A stretch of 33,581 nt of DNA from NCBI GenBank assembly GCA_001804885.1, contig MHBM01000225.1, forward strand, positions 1 through 33,581, read 5' to 3'. This DNA comes from Lentisphaerae bacterium RIFOXYA12_FULL_48_11 (GTDB lineage: Bacteria > Verrucomicrobiota > Kiritimatiellia > UBA8416 > YA12-FULL-48-11). Position numbers and translations under genes: made by a program. Shown one piece after another: positions 32,391 through 33,581 of this stretch (position 1 is the stretch's first letter; the number at the start of each line of letters is the position of its first letter). The notes under the pieces are model-generated. The model searched no databases. It saw nothing but the letters and a program-made list of their open reading frames with translations, and had not been told where the DNA came from.

Positions 32391-33260
32391 CTACAGATCA
32401 GTATGGACCAGCTTGTTGCGAAAATTGCGCGGATTGAGTTTTTTCAATCGCATGAACTGCCTATTGAAGTTGGATAAATTAGTGAACCCGCTGGCCATTG
32501 CAATCTCGGTGATGGTCATTTCGGTTTCTGCCAGGAGTCGGCACGCCCGGCCGATGCGCAATTCGTTGACAAATTCAGGAAATGTTCTGGCAGTGTGACG
32601 GCGAAAAAGGCGGCTGAAGGCACCCGTGCTCAAGTGCAGGAGCCTGGCAACATCCTCGAGGCATATCGGATCTGCAAGATGACTGTTGATGAATTGGAAT
32701 ACATTGTTCATTCGTTCCTGATTGAAAGGATTGAGCTCCGGAGAGAAGCCCGAACTGGAGATTGAACGGCTTTCACGTGATGATGATAAAATGTCCAGAA
32801 TCGAGAGAAACATAGACAGGCGCTGCAGACCCCTGATCTTCTCTATCTGGATCATCATTCTTGAGACCTGTTCGCGTGTTTCTCCGTGGAAAGACAAACC
32901 TAAAGCTGCACGCCGCAGCAACTGCCTTGTCGGGGCAAGGCTGGGTTGTTGCATAAGGCGTTCGCCAAGAAGATCCTTCTCGAACTGCAGCAGATGGATC
33001 TCGGCGAAGTTATTCTTTTCGGAGGCGGTGCGCTCGTGATGCCAAAGGTGGGGCAGGTTGCTGCCCAGGAGGACAAGGTCGCCGGCTTTAAGCTGGCAGA
33101 TATCATCACCGACAATGCGGTACCCTGGACAGAAGGAAGTCAGGGTCAGTTCGTATTCGTCGTGAATGTGCCAGTAACATTCAAACTTCCGCGTTCGTAT
33201 GGTCCGGCAGATAAGACCTTCGTTTATATCCACGGCAAGTTTCTCAAAAACAAGCTTCAT
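32391..33260 (-). CDS. AraC-family regulator with cupin sensor domain
   Basis: A 289-residue transcriptional regulator. Residues about 15-95 form a cupin-like ligand domain ([28 protein letters not shown]). The C-terminal 100 residues are the double helix-turn-helix AraC domain: [20 protein letters not shown], then [20 protein letters not shown] and LNPRNFR. Members of this type sense sugars or related compounds and activate nearby catabolic genes. It is divergent from the PIG-L gene (109-119 bases between starts) and in line with the Tat-exported TIM-barrel gene, so either could be its target. The ribosome site before ATG 33260 is weak (CAGG). Confidence 0.93.
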   Translation of the reverse strand: MKLVFEKLAVDINEGLICRTIRTRKFECYWHIHDEYELTLTSFCPGYRIVGDDICQLKAGDLVLLGSNLPHLWHHERTASEKNNFAEIHLLQFEKDLLGERLMQQPSLAPTRQLLRRAALGLSFHGETREQVSRMMIQIEKIRGLQRLSMFLSILDILSSSRESRSISSSGFSPELNPFNQERMNNVFQFINSHLADPICLEDVARLLHLSTGAFSRLFRRHTARTFPEFVNELRIGRACRLLAETEMTITEIAMASGFTNLSNFNRQFMRLKKLNPRNFRNKLVHTDL

Positions 33261-33378
33261 AGGCCTGAAAAGTATCAGAAATGGTAATAAAGCGTGTAGT
33301 ATATATTTTGTTTCTTTGGTTTATTCCTGTAGTATTACAAGTGGTTTTCTTTGTCGAAATCGGGAGATCGTGGAGCAA

Positions 33379-33581
33379 ATGAATACAGATACGCAAGCGC
33401 ATCATAAGGTAGCGATGGCCGTAGGGGCACATCCGGATGATATCGAAATCCAGATGGCGGGAACTCTCCTGCTTCTGAAGAAAGCGGGCTACGAGATTCA
33501 TTATATGAATATCGCCAACGGCAGCTGTGGTACAAACGAATATGATTACCGCACGATCTGCAGGATGCGCGGGGCGGAAGC
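33379..33581 (+). CDS. PIG-L/LmbE-family deacetylase (3' end outside window)
   Basis: The first 67 codons of a deacetylase. [16 protein letters not shown] near the N-terminus is the zinc-site motif AHPDDxE of the PIG-L/LmbE family, which removes N-acetyl groups from GlcNAc-containing glycolipids, mycothiol-type thiols or oligosaccharides. [12 protein letters not shown] follows, corresponding to the family's GxxGT block. ATG 33379 has GGAG three bases upstream; GTG 33370, three codons earlier, is an alternative with GGGAG close by. It is divergent from the AraC-type regulator, which may control it. Deacetylation of amino sugars would fit the glycan theme of the neighbouring genes. Confidence 0.85.
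   Translation, partial: MNTDTQAHHKVAMAVGAHPDDIEIQMAGTLLLLKKAGYEIHYMNIANGSCGTNEYDYRTICRMRGAE

Overview
The window looks like a chromosomal segment of a heterotrophic bacterium of the PVC superphylum (Lentisphaerota/Kiritimatiellota/Verrucomicrobiota/Planctomycetota type). This placement is inference from gene content. It rests on Tat-exported Gfo/Idh/MocA dehydrogenases, a sugar-phosphate isomerase-like TIM barrel, a ThuA-like protein, several neutral-ceramidase-like proteins, an Asp-box propeller and LamG-type domains, together with a planctomycete-style prenyl synthase/terpene cyclase operon. I saw no tRNA, rRNA, CRISPR array, transposase or phage gene.

Layout. 1-6114: the 3' part of a lipoprotein-type Gfo/Idh/MocA protein, a UbiE/MenG methyltransferase, glycogen phosphorylase (minus strand) and an exported M14 zinc carboxypeptidase. 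6118-17939: a minus-strand catabolic cluster. In transcription order it holds an Asp-box beta-propeller, a DeoR-family repressor, a TIM-barrel isomerase/epimerase, Gfo #1, ThuA-like, ceramidase-like #1, Gfo #2, ceramidase-like #2 and ceramidase-like-LamG. The Gfo and ceramidase-like genes appear to be an old tandem duplication. TGTT-type repeats directly upstream of the repressor are a good candidate operator.

18427-26730: hflK and hflC (hflC broken by one in-frame TGA), followed by a tightly packed five-gene operon. Its products are a two-cluster ferredoxin-like protein, a radical SAM enzyme, a DUF116-polyprenyl diphosphate synthase fusion, a prenyltransferase-repeat protein and a squalene-hopene-cyclase-like protein with an intact DxDD motif. 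I read this as a cyclic polyprenoid pathway of unknown product and consider it the most interesting part of the window.

26941-29042: a sigma-54-dependent response regulator, then a small BamE/SmpA-like lipoprotein preceded by a very good -24/-12 promoter. 29393-33581: an exported clan GH-A glycosidase, a Tat-exported aldo/keto-reductase-like TIM barrel, a structured inverted-repeat element (32160-32341), an AraC-family regulator and the start of a PIG-L/LmbE deacetylase cut by the window edge.

The 6-18 kb and 29-33 kb regions probably serve uptake and degradation of complex glycans or glycoconjugates. The 20-27 kb region probably makes a membrane terpenoid.
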